NCBI GenBank assembly: GCA_013416795.1
Contig: RQSC01000020.1
Location: 392,903-436,374, forward strand
DNA: 43,472 nt
DNA from: Prasinococcaceae sp. CCMP 1430
Lineage: Eukaryota; Prasinodermophyta; Palmophyllophyceae; Prasinococcales; Prasinococcaceae
Direction: 5' to 3'
The notes beneath the pieces were generated by a model. It saw only the letters and a program-made list of their open reading frames with translations, was not told where the DNA came from and made no database searches. The position numbers and the translations under genes are program-made. This document shows, piece after piece, positions 1 through 10,277 of the stretch (positions within the stretch are counted from its first letter, which is position 1; each line of letters begins with the position of its first letter).

Positions 1-473
1 GCGGCGGCGGGTGCCGCGGACGGCGGCGGCGTGGTCGCGGACGCGGTTGCGGGCGCCGTCGCGGACGAGGGCGCTGCGGCGGGGATGCGTGTGCGCGTCG
101 TGCGTGCGCGTGTGTGTGTATGAGTGTGTGTGCGCGTGTGTGTGTGTGTGCGTCAGCGCTCACTCCCGAGCGCACGCACCCGCGGGAGCGCACCGCACGC
201 ACGCGAGCAGCGGGGGAGCGCACGCACAGGAGAAGGAGGCCGCGGTGCTCGCGGCGGCGGCGGCGTTGGTGCTCGCGGCGGCGTCGGGGGTGTTGATCGC
301 CTGCGGCGCCGGCGCCGGCGCCCTCGGCCGAGCCGATGGCTCGGACCATTCCNCATCGTAGTCACCAATCTCAGCGGCCGCAGGCGGGGATCTCGCTCTC
401 GCCGCCCAAGACCTACGCGGCGGCTGCGGCGCCGGTCGCGCCGCGCGCGGCGGAATCCGCGTACCCATCACAC

Positions 474-775
474 ATCATTTTGCATTCATATTCATGGAAT
501 CCATATCAGTGGCTGGGAGTACCCAGATGGAATCCAGTATCATTTCGCATGCACATGCATGGAATCCAAATCCGTGTGCGTGTACCTGGGAGAGTCGGCA
601 GTACCGGATGGAATCCACATACGCATCCCACATATCATTTTGCATTCACATGTATGGAATCCATATCGGTGTCTTGGAGCATTCGGATGGAATCCAAGGT
701 CAGTTCGCATTCACATGTATGGAATCCAAATCGGTTTACGTGGGAGAGTTGCGAGTACCGGATGGAATCCGACAG
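474..775. repeat. 160-bp tandem repeat with internal 65+95 bp half units
   Basis: Two copies of a 160-bp unit begin at 474 and 634; the second is truncated near 775. Each unit holds two diverged half units that start with ATCATTTTGCATTC-like sequence, at 474/539 and 634/699, so the internal spacing is 65 then 95 in both copies. The near-palindromic core ATGGAATCCA recurs in every half unit. The period is not a multiple of three, so the overlapping open frames are not a repeat protein. Confidence 0.8.
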
Positions 776-891
776 GCGCGCGCGAGCCTGGGGTGGCGAG
801 CGGGGGGGGAGTTGGGGTGGGGGAGTGGCGGGCAGGGTCTCCCCGCAACGCAGCGCTAGCGCACGCAGACACAGACGCACACACGCACGTG

Positions 892-897
<6 letters not shown>

Positions 898-981
<84 letters not shown>

Positions 982-982
982 N

Positions 983-1036
<54 letters not shown>
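898..1036. repeat. (TG)n microsatellite with an unresolved base
   Basis: About 140 bp of almost pure TG repeat is broken only by an N at 982, so the true length is uncertain. Imperfect TG/CG sequence continues to about 1130. The tract lies just downstream of the 3' end of the VASt-DUF445 gene. The rest of 1-1156 is GC-rich low-complexity sequence in which I see no gene. Confidence 0.95.
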
Positions 1037-1042
<6 letters not shown>

Positions 1043-1156
1043 CGCGTGTGCGTGTGTGTGCGTGAGTGTGTCTGCGTGTGTGTACATGCGTGTGTGCACA
1101 TGTGCGTGTGCGCGCGCGCGTGTGTGTGTTTGTCCCTGGGTGTGGACGGCTGACGT

Positions 1157-3933
1157 TTAGTAGCCCGCAGCCTCGGAGATGACGCCGATGAGGCCGCCGA
1201 AGCTGTGGGTTCGGTGGAGCGCATGCGAAGACCGTCAGTCAGTGCCGAGTCTGGTGCGCGCACGCGCACGGCGGCGCGCGTGCGCACACGCACGGACGCG
1301 CACACCGCGCACACACCACGCACGCGCGCGCGCCCGCGAGCGCGTCCCCGCGACGCACATGTTGCCCCACACGACGAGCCACCCGAGGTTGGCCTTCATG
1401 ACGGCCTCGACGAGCGTCTTGACGCGCTGCGCCGTGAGCTCCTGCAGGCGCGCGTCGACGAGGCGCTCGACGGTGGCGGCGATGCGGTCGGGAGACAGCG
1501 CGCCCTCCTTCTCGCCGCCCTCCTCGCCGCCGCCGCCCATGGTGTCGCCGATGGCCACCGACACCTGGTTGTTTAGGAGGCGTGTGCGTTAGCGCGCGAG
1601 GGCGTTTGTGTGTGTGTGTGTGTGCGTGCGTGTGTGTGTGTGTGTGCGTGCGTGGTATGTGCGCGCGCACGCGTGTGTGTGCACGTGTATGTGTGTGTGT
1701 GCGCGCGCGCGCGCGTGCGCGCGCGCATACCTCGCCGGCAATTTCTGGAAGGAAGGCGCGCGTGAGCGCGCGCAGCTGCTTGCCGCCGACGCCAAAGGTG
1801 GTGATGATCTTCTTGGCCTTGCCGGCGTTGGGGTCGACCGCCAGGTCGGCCATGCGCCTGTCCATCACCTCGACGAACTCGTCGCTCTCGAGCAGGGCGC
1901 GTAGCTGCACCTCGATGGCCTCGGCGCCCGCGTAGCGGGCGAGCAGCGACCTGAGCTCCCGCTCGAGGAAGGCGCGGTCGAAGAACGTCTCGACGATCAT
2001 GCGCTTGACCGTGTCGCGGATGCCCTCGAACTGCTTGGGGATGATGCCCGACCCCGGCAGCGACCAGCCCTCCTCGAACCCAACGTGGTCGAAGAGCATC
2101 TTGATCGCGAGCTCGTTGGTGACCCCGCCGGCGAAGCCCATCAGGCCGAAGGCGAGCACGTACCGCCACGGCGTCGCGGACGCTGTGTCCCACTCGTCCA
2201 CGTCGAGCACGGCGAGCCGCATGACGAGGCCTACCACCATGAGCACGAAGGTGAGCATGTTGCTGACGTTGGCCGGGTTGAGCAAGGGGGGCTTGTTGCC
2301 GGCGTACCTCATGCACTGCGCGTCCATGCCGCCCTCGTCGTCGGCGTCCTCGCCGTCGGCGTACTCGAGCGACGCGCCGCCCGCGCCGGCGACGGCGTGG
2401 TCCCGCTCGCGGGGTCCGCCGCGCGCCTCGCGCGCGCGCGCGCACAGCACGCGCAGGGACTTGCGCGCGGCGTCCGCGGCGTCGTCGCGGGCGCGCGTGC
2501 GGATGACGCCGCCCACCAAGCCGCTGAGGCCCGCCCCCACCTCCTCCACGCCCGTGCGCACGCGCACCTCGCACTCGCTGCCGCCCGCGGGTGCCGCCAC
2601 CAGCGTCGTCACCGTCCGGAAGGCGTCGCCCTGCGGCACGTCGCGCGAGTGGGCGCGCTCGACCACAACGAGCACCTCGCCCTCCGTGCTGGCGCCGGCG
2701 CGCGACTGAAAGGCCGGCGAGCGCGCAGGCAGCACCTGCACGCGCTGTGTCACCTGCGTGTGCGCGTGCGCGCGTGTGCGCGTGTGTGTTTGGAGGTGTG
2801 CATGCGCGTGGGGGTGTGAGTCATTCCGCCTCCGTGCGCATGCACGCCAACGCGTGTGCGAGCGCTGCCTCCCTCACCTCCACGCGCGTCGAGTCCACCT
2901 TCACGAAGGGTGAGCTGATAGGCTGCACGAAGCTCACGGTGCGCTCGAAGACCGCACCGACGTCGGCCTCGGACCCGTCCGCGCCCGCCGTCACCGACGC
3001 CCACTCGCCGGGCGCCCACACGCGCGCTCCCGCCGCGAGGCTCAGCTCACGCGCCGCTGCGTGCGCCAGCCACCGCGCGCCCAGCTCGCGCACGCCGCAC
3101 GGCGCGCGCACCACCGCCGCCTCGCGCATGTCTGTGTTTCCTCCGGCGTCGTAGGCGGCGTCGATGGCCTCGGTGCTCTCCCCTGATGCCTCGGCAGCCG
3201 CACTCAGGTCGGGGACGCCCTCGGCGTCGACTTCTGCCACGCCGTCTCCCATCGACGCGTTCGAGGCGATCCACGACCCCACCTTTTCCCTCGACTGCTG
3301 GCGCTCGCGCATGACGCCCTGGTCGGCGTCGGCGGCGCCGGTGGCGCCCGGCGCCGCGGCGGACGGCGCGGCTGCGGACGTGGGCGCGGGTGCGGCGGGC
3401 TCAGAGGGCGCGGCGTCGGGCACCGAGGGCAGCATTGCCGCAAGCGACGACGACGCTCCCGACGACCCTCCGGCGGAGGGCAGCCGCGCGGCGAGGGCCG
3501 CCGCCTTTGCACCCAGCGCGGCGGGCAGCGCTGCGGCGGCCCTGGCTCCGGCGCCGGTAACGCGGATTCGAGGGAGCGCCATGGCGCTGAGCGGCGATGA
3601 GTCCGACTCCCTGCTCAGACGCGAGCGCGAGCGCTGCGGTCCCTGTCCCTCGCTGCCATCAAGCGGCGACGCGCGCGAGCTGCTCCCCGACAGCAGCGAT
3701 CCCATCCTGCCGGGAACAGTGCGAGACAGGGGCACCTGCGGCGCGTCGGGCGAGTCGAGGCCCGCCGCGGCGTCCTGCTCTGCGAAGACCGAGCTCGCCC
3801 TCGAGCTGTACGATCCCACGCTGTCACGGGCGCCGTCGCCGTCCGAGGTGATGCTCAGCCTCGCCCGTCGCTCGGCGGCAGCCGCGGCGTTGATGACAGG
3901 GTTGCCCGGGTTGCTCGAGGTCAGCGCGCCCAT
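1157..3933 (-). CDS. VASt domain plus DUF445 membrane protein
   Basis: Four exons on the minus strand: 3933-2878, 2753-1731, 1564-1359 and 1202-1157 (TAA). The introns start GTGAGG, GTATGC and GTGCGT and end CAG, and the frames join exactly. The order is a Ser/Ala-rich disordered N-terminus; a VASt-like domain that starts at SFVQPISSPFVKVDSTRVE and continues across intron 1 into DVPQGDAFRT and CEVRVRTGVE; an acidic linker; then a DUF445 region. DUF445 is seen in two membrane segments, the second with GFAGGVTNELAIKMLFD, and in a C-terminal segment LGWLVVWGNIFGGLIGVI completed only after intron 3 is removed. VASt domains bind sterols or similar ligands in Lam/Aster proteins; DUF445 function is unknown. 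A role in lipid handling at a membrane is inference. The start is uncertain: the same frame stays open to 4227, and ATG 3933 is the first start before well-composed sequence. Confidence 0.75.
1601..1728. repeat. TG/CG-rich repeat inside intron 2 of the VASt-DUF445 gene
   Basis: The body of intron 2 (1730-1565) is imperfect TG and CG repeat on the plus strand, which is CA/CG on the sense strand of the gene. It carries no separate gene. Confidence 0.8.
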
Positions 3934-4847
3934 GTTGTAATCGGCGCTGTCCCACGCGACAGTTTCGCTCAGGATTTGGCTGACGGCGGAGCGAGGCGCT
4001 GCGCCCGCGTGCGCGCACGCACGCGAGTTCGAGCGGGCCCGCGCGTGCGTTCGTGCACGTAAGAGCGCGTCCGGGCCAGCCAACGCGCGCGCGTGTGGTG
4101 CAGGTGGGGCAAGACAGGTCAGCGCGCGCTCAGGCCTTGCACGCGCGCGCGGCGAGAGCGACCCGCCGCGCGACGCACGGCGCACGCGAGGCGCGAGGCG
4201 CGAGACTCCCGGCTGCGCGTGTGCCACGAGGCGCGCGCGCCTCGGCCGGTCGGTCGGTCGGTCTCAGCGGCACGTCACCCGCGTGGGCGGAGAGGGAGAG
4301 GAGCGCCCGCCCGTCCGCGCACGCCTTCATCCCGCCCGCGCCTGCGTTCGCGTTCCTCGCTCGCTCGCGCGCGCGCGCGCGCTTGCGCGCGCTCGGGGAA
4401 CGGATTTTTTTCGTTTTCGGATTCGGCCGCGTTTCGCGCGCTTTCGTGACGAACACTTCCGCCGAATCTCAACAATCTAAATTCCGCTTTTTTGGGGATG
4501 CGATATTTTCTCGAATGCCATCGCCATTTTGAATCTCCTTCGCCGCGATTTCCATTTTCGGCCGAAATAATCCCGCGAAAAGACCAGTCGACTGTAAAAA
4601 AATCCAACTCTGGGGGACCCCCGGTTTTTAGTTTCATCCTGGGGGGCACCCGCGTTACCGTACCTGGTGGGCCGTCGCCAAGGACATGGTGCAAATATGT
4701 TTCATTGGCGGGTGGGCGCCGAACTCGGCTACGGTCGGCAAGCACTACATCGACCCCACGTACCCGTGCGACGAACACGCCTTGTTTTTCTTTGGCTGGC
4801 TTCGGGACAGCCCCACTCGGGGCACCCCGAATACCAGCGACTAGAAT

Positions 4848-5221
4848 GGCATCAAGGCAGGGTACACTACAAGCGTGGTTGGGCATTTTGGCTACACCGA
4901 GTTTGTAGATTAGCACCCAGCTGCGCACGCCCCCATGCGAAAACTATCCCTGCCAAGGGGGTCGCGCGCTGATCCGCGCGGGATCCGTTTTCGGGGGCGT
5001 GGGTGAGAACGACGAAACGCGCGACGCGCGCGTTGGGTGGGTGGGTACCCGGGCTAGTTGCGGTGCGGCCTGACAGCAGCATTTTAGATCAAAAGTTTTC
5101 AGTGTTTACCGTAAAAGTGACTTTCAGGTGCGGTGCGGCCTGACAGCAGCATTTTAGATCAAAAATTTTCAGTGTTTACCGTAAAAGTGACTTTCAGGCA
5201 TCAAGGCAGGGTACACTACAA
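4848..5221. repeat. 25-bp direct repeats flanking a 324-bp segment
   Basis: The sequence GGCATCAAGGCAGGGTACAC plus five more bases occurs identically at 4848-4872 and 5197-5221. The second copy directly abuts the end of the 70-bp tandem duplication. The repeats may bound an inserted or rearranged segment, but I see no transposase and no terminal inverted repeats. Confidence 0.8.
5059..5198. repeat. Tandem duplication, 70-bp period
   Basis: Two nearly identical 70-bp copies lie at 5059-5128 and 5129-5198. They contain CAGCAGCATTTTAGATCAAA and TTTACCGTAAAAGTGACTTT and differ at very few positions, which suggests a recent duplication. The unit is AT-rich compared with the surrounding genes. Confidence 0.85.
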
Positions 5222-5729
5222 AGAAAGACATACTGGTTGGCATGTGCACAGAGCCGCCGATCAAGCCGGGGTTGTCCCGGCCCATCGGGATCCGCACCGG
5301 GGCAAAATGTTCAGATCCGGATTCGACGCGTCGGGACCGCGCACCGGGGCGGATCGCGACCGAGATTCCCGGTGTACCCCGAGTGTACCCCGAGTTCCCG
5401 TCGTATACCACCCGGAAGAGACCGCTTTTAAATCTGCCATCTCGGGGATTGGGGCGCCTGTGAGCCTGGTCTCTTGGGAAAAGACCACCTTCGCCTGGGG
5501 TGCGCCCGGGTGGTACGGCGCTGGTGTGGTTTAGGGTTAGGGTTTATTTCATGCATGAAAATATCTAAATATCTGTCCAGCGCGGCGCACCCGCGCGGCG
5601 CCACACTCGCGCACCCACGCGCACGCACACATCCCCGCCCCGCCGCCCCAGCGCGGCTTCGCTCCCGGCCCCCGCCTCCCCCGTCCCCTCGAGGCGCGAG
5701 CGCGTGGGGAAGGGGGCGCGGCGGCGGCG

Positions 5730-7217
5730 ATGCTCGCGCGCACGGAGGAGAGCGCCAAAAATGCCATCCGTGATCTCCTCTCTGGCCGTGGGGAAAAAAC
5801 TTGCGCGGCCGCGCCGCGCCGCTTCCTCAATGTGCACGAGTACCAGGGCGCGCAGCTGATGGCCGCGCACGGCGTGCGCACGCCGCCGGGCGACGTCGGC
5901 ACCACCGTGGGCGAGATCGAGGCGGCGGCCAAGAAGTGGGCCGACGCCGACGGCGAGGTCGTGCTCAAGAGCCAGATCCTCGCCGGCGGGCGCGGGCTCG
6001 GCACCTTCAAGAGCGGGCTGCAGGGCGGCGTGCACGTCTGCAAGGCGGACGAGGCCGGCGCCCTCGCCGAGAGGATGCTCGGCCAGACGCTGGTGACCAA
6101 GCAGAGCGGCCCCGAGGGCAAGCCCGTCAACGTGCTCTACGTGGCGCAGAAGATGCAGCTTGCGCGCGAGATGTACTTCGCCATCGTGCTCGACCGCAAG
6201 ACCGCGGGCCCCATGGTGATCGCGTGCGCCGAGGGGGGGACGTCCATCGAGGACCTCGCCGAGAAGTACCCCGACAAGATCGTGCGGGTGCCCATCGACG
6301 CGCGGGCGGGGATGAGCGACGAGCAGGCCGCCGCCGTCGTCAGCGGCCTGGGCGTGACGCAGCACGTCGACGACGCCGCCGAGCAGATCAAATCGCTGTA
6401 CAAGATGTTCAACGAGCTTGACTGCACGATGGTGGAGGTCAACCCGCTGGCCGAGGGCAAGGACGGGAAGCTCATCGCCGCGGACGCCAAGCTCAACTTC
6501 GACGACAACGCCGGCTACCGCCAGAAGGAGCTCTTCGACATGCGCGACACCACCCAGGAGGACCCGCGCGAGGTGGCCGCCGCCAAGGTCGACCTCAACT
6601 ACATCGGGCTGGACGGCGAGATCGGGTGCATGGTGAACGGCGCGGGCCTGGCGATGGCCACCATGGACATCATCAAGCTGCACGGCGGCACGCCGGCCAA
6701 CTTCCTCGACGTGGGCGGCGCGGCGTCCGAGCATCAGGTCACCGAGGCCTTCAAGATCATCACGGCAGACTCGCGCGTCAAGGCGCTCCTCGTGAACATC
6801 TTCGGCGGCATGTGCGTCATGGCGCCGCGACGGGGTCGCACCCCGATGCCGCGGCGCTCCCCGCCTTGGCATGCTTGCTCGACACCGCGCGCGCCCACTC
6901 TGTGCCCCTCTCCAATGCCCTCACGCGCAAAGCGCTCTCGCGAAACGAGGCGCGTGCGCGTCGCTGACCAAAAGGCGTCGCGCGTATACCCCCCCTCCCC
7001 GCCTCGGCGTGACCCCGACAGTATGAAGTGCGACGTGATCGCCGCTGGCATCGTCGCGGCCGCCAAGGAGGTGGACATCAACATGCCGCTGGTGGTGCGC
7101 CTGGAGGGCACAAACGTCGAGGCCGGCAAGGCCATCCTCAAGGAGAGCGGCCTCGACATCGTCGCCGCGGACGACCTGGACGACGCCGCCCAGAAGGCCG
7201 TGGCCGCGCTCGCGTAG
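5730..7217 (+). CDS. sucC: Succinyl-CoA synthetase beta subunit (ATP-grasp)
   Basis: This mitochondrial TCA-cycle enzyme subunit helps convert succinyl-CoA, phosphate and ADP or GDP to succinate, CoA and ATP or GTP. The mature start LNVHEYQGAQLM, the ATP-grasp stretch VVLKSQILAGGRG, the metal and nucleotide segment MVEVNPLAE, and LVNIFGG followed by MKCDVIA are all present, at normal length. One intron at 6812-7021 (GTGCGT...CAG, 210 nt, phase 2) splits the last motif; removing it restores NIFGGIMKCDVIA. The intron is a multiple of three and has no stop, so the genomic frame reads through it. The first ATG at 5730 gives about 33 residues before LNVHEYQ. This is short and acidic for a mitochondrial presequence, so an upstream exon is possible. 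The N-terminal motif resembles the ADP-forming type; nucleotide specificity is not certain. Confidence 0.9.
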   Translation: MLARTEESAKNAIRDLLSGRGEKTCAAAPRRFLNVHEYQGAQLMAAHGVRTPPGDVGTTVGEIEAAAKKWADADGEVVLKSQILAGGRGLGTFKSGLQGGVHVCKADEAGALAERMLGQTLVTKQSGPEGKPVNVLYVAQKMQLAREMYFAIVLDRKTAGPMVIACAEGGTSIEDLAEKYPDKIVRVPIDARAGMSDEQAAAVVSGLGVTQHVDDAAEQIKSLYKMFNELDCTMVEVNPLAEGKDGKLIAADAKLNFDDNAGYRQKELFDMRDTTQEDPREVAAAKVDLNYIGLDGEIGCMVNGAGLAMATMDIIKLHGGTPANFLDVGGAASEHQVTEAFKIITADSRVKALLVNIFGGMCVMAPRRGRTPMPRRSPPWHACSTPRAPTLCPSPMPSRAKRSRETRRVRVADQKASRVYPPSPPRRDPDSMKCDVIAAGIVAAAKEVDINMPLVVRLEGTNVEAGKAILKESGLDIVAADDLDDAAQKAVAALA

Positions 7218-7411
7218 GCGCGCTCCGTCGTAAGCACTGTCAAATCCGCGCGGGCGCCCCAGGCAGTCCTGTGGTCGCCTGCCCGCATCGGCGGTGCGGG
7301 AGATGGCCACGAGCGCGTGCTTGCGTGTGAGAGGTCGGGAGGCCGGGCGTGCCACTCGGCGCGCGCCTGGCGCGCGCCAACCCGGCACCGCCGCGCCTTG
7401 GCCTCGTTGCG

Positions 7412-8301
7412 ATGGGTGGCAGCGGCGACGACGGGAGTGCCGTCGTCCTGTCATACGGCGACGCGCTGCTGCGCCGCCGCGACGCGGACACCGTTGCGCC
7501 CGGGGCGTGGCTGAACGACGCCGTGCTCGAGCTCGCGCTCGCGCGCCTCGCCGGCGCGCGGGACCACAGCGAGCATAGAGGCGCCGCCGTGCTCATGCCA
7601 CCCTCGCTCGCGCAGCTCGGCGCGGCGCTCGGCGCCGACGCTGGCGCGCTGCTCCCTCCAGGGTGGTACGTGCGACGCTCGCGCGCGCGAGAGAGAGCGC
7701 GAGTGCGAGTGCGACGCACGCCGTGCCTCTGCCGGCGCCATGCGAGCTCTCTCTGACAGTCGCGCGCGCCCGCAGCGCGTCCGCGGCGCTTGTTCTCGCG
7801 CCTGTGAGCGACAGCGACGCGTACGCAGCCGCCGAGTCCGGGAGCCATTGGACGCTGCTCGCGTACTCGCGCGGGGCGCGCCTCGCCTGCTCGCGCGAGC
7901 GCGGCGGTGCGCGCGGCGTGCGCTGGGCACACTACGACTCCCTGCGCTGCAGCAGCCGCAGTCGCAACGCCGAACGCGCGGTCGCGCTCGCGGCGGCGAT
8001 CGCCGCAGCAGCGGGCGCCCAGCCCCCGCGTGAGGGCGGCGTCGTCGAGGGGATGTGCCCGCGTCAGGCGAATGCCTCCGACTGCGGCGCGCACGTCCTC
8101 GCCACCGCCGAGGCGCTGCTGACAGCATTGGATGCCGGCGCAAGCACAGAGGCCATCGATGACGCGGAGGGGCGGGCACTCGACATGGCGCTTCATACCG
8201 CCTCGTCCCCTGCGGCGGCTGCGGGCGTGCGAGCGCGCCTCGCGGCGGACATCGCCTCGCTCGCGGCCGAGCAGGGGAGGAGCGCCAATCGCGACAGATG
8301 A
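7412..8301 (+). CDS. SENP8: SENP8/DEN1-type NEDD8-specific cysteine protease
   Basis: Two exons, 7412-7665 and 7776-8301, with a 110-nt intron (GTACGT...CGCAG, phase 2). This Ulp1-family (C48) protease processes and removes the ubiquitin-like protein NEDD8. The N-terminal VVLSYGDALLRRRD and APGAWLNDAVLEL match the SENP8 substrate-binding start. The catalytic residues are visible: His in GSHWTLL, Asp in HYDSL, and Gln and Cys in RQANASDCGAHVL. The length of about 259 aa fits the single-domain SENP8 group rather than longer SUMO proteases. The chosen ATG puts VVLSY close to the N-terminus, as in the family; an in-frame ATG at 7349 is also possible. It is convergent with the Rpn9 gene. Confidence 0.88.
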
Positions 8302-8617
8302 CACCACCTCTCTCGCTGCGAACGCGCGAGCTCGCGCTGGCACACGTGTACAATAGCCATTCGTTCCAGCGCGGGCGTGCCCACGAGCACGCGTGCGCCG
8401 CCACGCGTACGCGCATGCGCCAACGCGCGCACGCACTCCCTCGCACGCGCACACCCGCCCCGCACTCGATCCCATTGCGAACGCGCTCTTGCCCACTCAC
8501 GCATGCACGCAGACTCACGCGAGCGCTGTGCACAGCGTGCGCACAAAGCCATGGATTTAGCGAGGTATGCACCCAATCACGCCGCGCCGCGCCAGACTGG
8601 CGACCCAGGCGCAAAGC
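8302..8617. other. Convergent 3' intergenic spacer
   Basis: The 316 bp between the SENP8 and Rpn9 stop codons are GC-rich, with CACGCG-type simple sequence. I see no gene or RNA in it. Confidence 0.6.
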
Positions 8618-9820
8618 TCACACCCCGATGAGCTCCGCGGCGCCGTCCGCCTTGACTGCCGTGAGCGTGCCGTCGACCTTGTCCAGCCAGCCGCCGAGGC
8701 GCTCGTTGAGCGAGCTCATCTCTGCCATCGTGAGCACGCGCGGCTGCACGTACGTGATCTCCACGACTGCGCGCACCTGGTCGATGGTGCCGCGGATCAG
8801 GCCGAGCGAGAGAGCCTTCATGAGCAGGTATTCGACGCCGTCCGCGTCCAGCTTGGTGCGCTCGGCGATGACCGCGAGCGGGACCGTGCGCTCGTCCGGC
8901 GGCAGGCGGAGAGCGAGCGCAAGCAGCGTCATGATGGTGATCTTTTCCCTGAGGGAACGCTCGGCCGCGACGAGCGCGGGCTGAGCGTTCATCTGTGCGC
9001 CGTACTTGACGCACAGCGCGTCGTACGCGGCCGCGTCGCCGTCGTTGAAGGCGCGCAGCAGCTCCACCAGCCAGCCCGACGGCGAGTCTGCCACCGAACG
9101 CACGATGGGGTGCTCGAGCAGCTCACCGAAGGCGAAGACGTCCTCTCCAAGGAGCGCCGCCAGGCAGAGGTCCACTCCGAGCGCCAGGGCCGCCTCGGCG
9201 CCCAAATCCTCCTCGAGGCTCACGTAGCCGAGGTAGAGCAGCGCCGCGCGGTAGAAGTCGCCGAAGCGCCGCTCGGCCTTGGCCAGCTGCGAAGACACCC
9301 AGTACACGGCCGCCGAGACCGCCGGGTCGACGCCGCTCAGCGGCTCAATGGTAGCCTTGGCCTCCTCCACCGCGCGCCTGCACTCGCCCACCTTGCCCTC
9401 GCTGAGCTTGAGGTGCGCCAGCGTCATGCGCACGTACAGCGCGGCCATCTCGGCGTCCTTCTCGCTGGCCGTGTGCGCGCAGTGGGCGACGCGAGCGGCC
9501 ACGCCGTCCAGAAACTCTGCGGCGGCGGCGGCGTCGTTGAACTCCTTCGAAACCGTCACCGCGACCTTCGTGAGGCGCAGCGCGCTCAGCTTGGTGTCCA
9601 CCTGCGCCACCACGCCGCGGTAGAGTTCGATCAGCGCCGGCCCCCGCAGGGCGCCGCTTTTGAGCGCGGCCTCGAGCCGCAGCGTGAACTGGTGGTAGAG
9701 CTTGCGCTCGAAGAAGCCGCGCAGCTCATCGTACGCGACAGCTGCCGCCTCGTCGCCGCCCGACCGCGCCGACGCCGCCGCGGACTCCATCCACGCCGAC
9801 GCGTCTCCGTCCGCCGCCAT
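8618..9820 (-). CDS. RPN9: 26S proteasome lid subunit Rpn9 (PSMD13)
   Basis: A single-exon gene of 400 codons, close to the family length. Rpn9 is a PCI-domain scaffold of the 19S regulatory particle lid. The N-terminal helical repeats start with the typical FFERKLYHQFTLRLE. The PCI region includes LLEHPIVRS, GWLVELLRAFNDGD, the winged-helix stretch EYLLMKALSLGLIRGTID and YVQPRVLTMAEM, all in family order. The ATG at 9820 gives a short Ala-rich leader before the first repeat. The gene is divergent from the Gln-rich gene at 10278, with a 457-bp shared upstream region. Confidence 0.93.
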   Translation of the reverse strand: MAADGDASAWMESAAASARSGGDEAAAVAYDELRGFFERKLYHQFTLRLEAALKSGALRGPALIELYRGVVAQVDTKLSALRLTKVAVTVSKEFNDAAAAAEFLDGVAARVAHCAHTASEKDAEMAALYVRMTLAHLKLSEGKVGECRRAVEEAKATIEPLSGVDPAVSAAVYWVSSQLAKAERRFGDFYRAALLYLGYVSLEEDLGAEAALALGVDLCLAALLGEDVFAFGELLEHPIVRSVADSPSGWLVELLRAFNDGDAAAYDALCVKYGAQMNAQPALVAAERSLREKITIMTLLALALRLPPDERTVPLAVIAERTKLDADGVEYLLMKALSLGLIRGTIDQVRAVVEITYVQPRVLTMAEMSSLNERLGGWLDKVDGTLTAVKADGAAELIGV

Positions 9821-10277
9821 CTCCGCCCGCGGCTCCCAGGAGACAGGGGCAAGGACCGCTGTGTGGGAGTGGCGTGGGGGCTAGGGAAAGGGTGTGGTGT
9901 GTGGGTGTGGCGGGTGGGTGGGTGTGGGTGTGTGTGGGGGGGGGAGCACGCCCCCGCTGTGGCACCCTACCGATCGCGCGCGCGCACCCGGCACGAATTC
10001 GCAGAGATGAAAAGTACTGTATTTCTGGTAAAATAGCAGCTAATTCAACCTACGAAAACGCGGACTGAAGAAGCAAATATATGATGCTGTTTTGATGGGC
10101 GTGTTCATCTCGCTCCGTGGGCCGGGGGGCCGCGGCGCCACAGCGTGCGCGTAGCGCGGGGGGCGCGGGTGAGTTGCCCCGCCTCGCTGCCGACACACAC
10201 GCACACACACACACACACACACACATCCGCCTTCGCGAGATCCGCCCGCAGCGTCGCACGCCGAGCCCGCGGCGCCG
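9821..10277. promoter_or_regulatory. Shared upstream region of Rpn9 and the Gln-rich gene
   Basis: Both neighbours are transcribed outward from this 457-bp gap. It holds a G-rich tract at about 9890-9945, an AT-rich core at about 10005-10095 that contrasts with the local GC content, and a (CA)n microsatellite at 10197-10225. No defined promoter element can be assigned with confidence. Confidence 0.4.

Larger units (their letters stand above)
3934..5729. other. Long intergenic region between divergent genes
   Basis: This gap separates the minus-strand VASt-DUF445 gene from the plus-strand succinyl-CoA synthetase gene. 3934-4390 is GC-rich and could include a 5' extension or first exon of the former. 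4390-5560 has clearly lower GC, T-runs, short direct repeats and no open frame that resembles a known protein. A 12-nt palindrome TTTCGGCCGAAA lies at 4556-4567. TTTAGGGTTAGGGTTTA at about 5531-5547 resembles a plant telo-box promoter element rather than a telomere. The minus frame 4275-4928 and the plus frame 5133-5534 are open but have no support. Confidence 0.6.

Noticed and set aside
474-775. CRISPR-like spaced repeats
   Set aside because: Spacing alternates 65/95 with related, not unique, spacers, and the genome is eukaryotic.
124-1065. 313-codon plus-strand open frame and its antisense partners over the TG tract
   Set aside because: It translates microsatellite and a 160-bp repeat whose period is not a multiple of three, with no conserved domain.
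4275-4928. 217-codon minus-strand open frame
   Set aside because: It spans low-GC intergenic DNA and one copy of the 25-bp repeat, ends in a low-complexity Arg/Ala run, and resembles no protein I know. It might be a remnant, but I cannot support it as a gene.
5133-5534. 133-codon plus-strand open frame
   Set aside because: It starts within the 70-bp tandem repeat and crosses the 25-bp repeat. No family features.
5531-5547. Telomere-like TTTAGGGTTAGGG
   Set aside because: Only about two units inside a gene-rich region. More like a promoter telo-box than a telomere or interstitial telomeric array.
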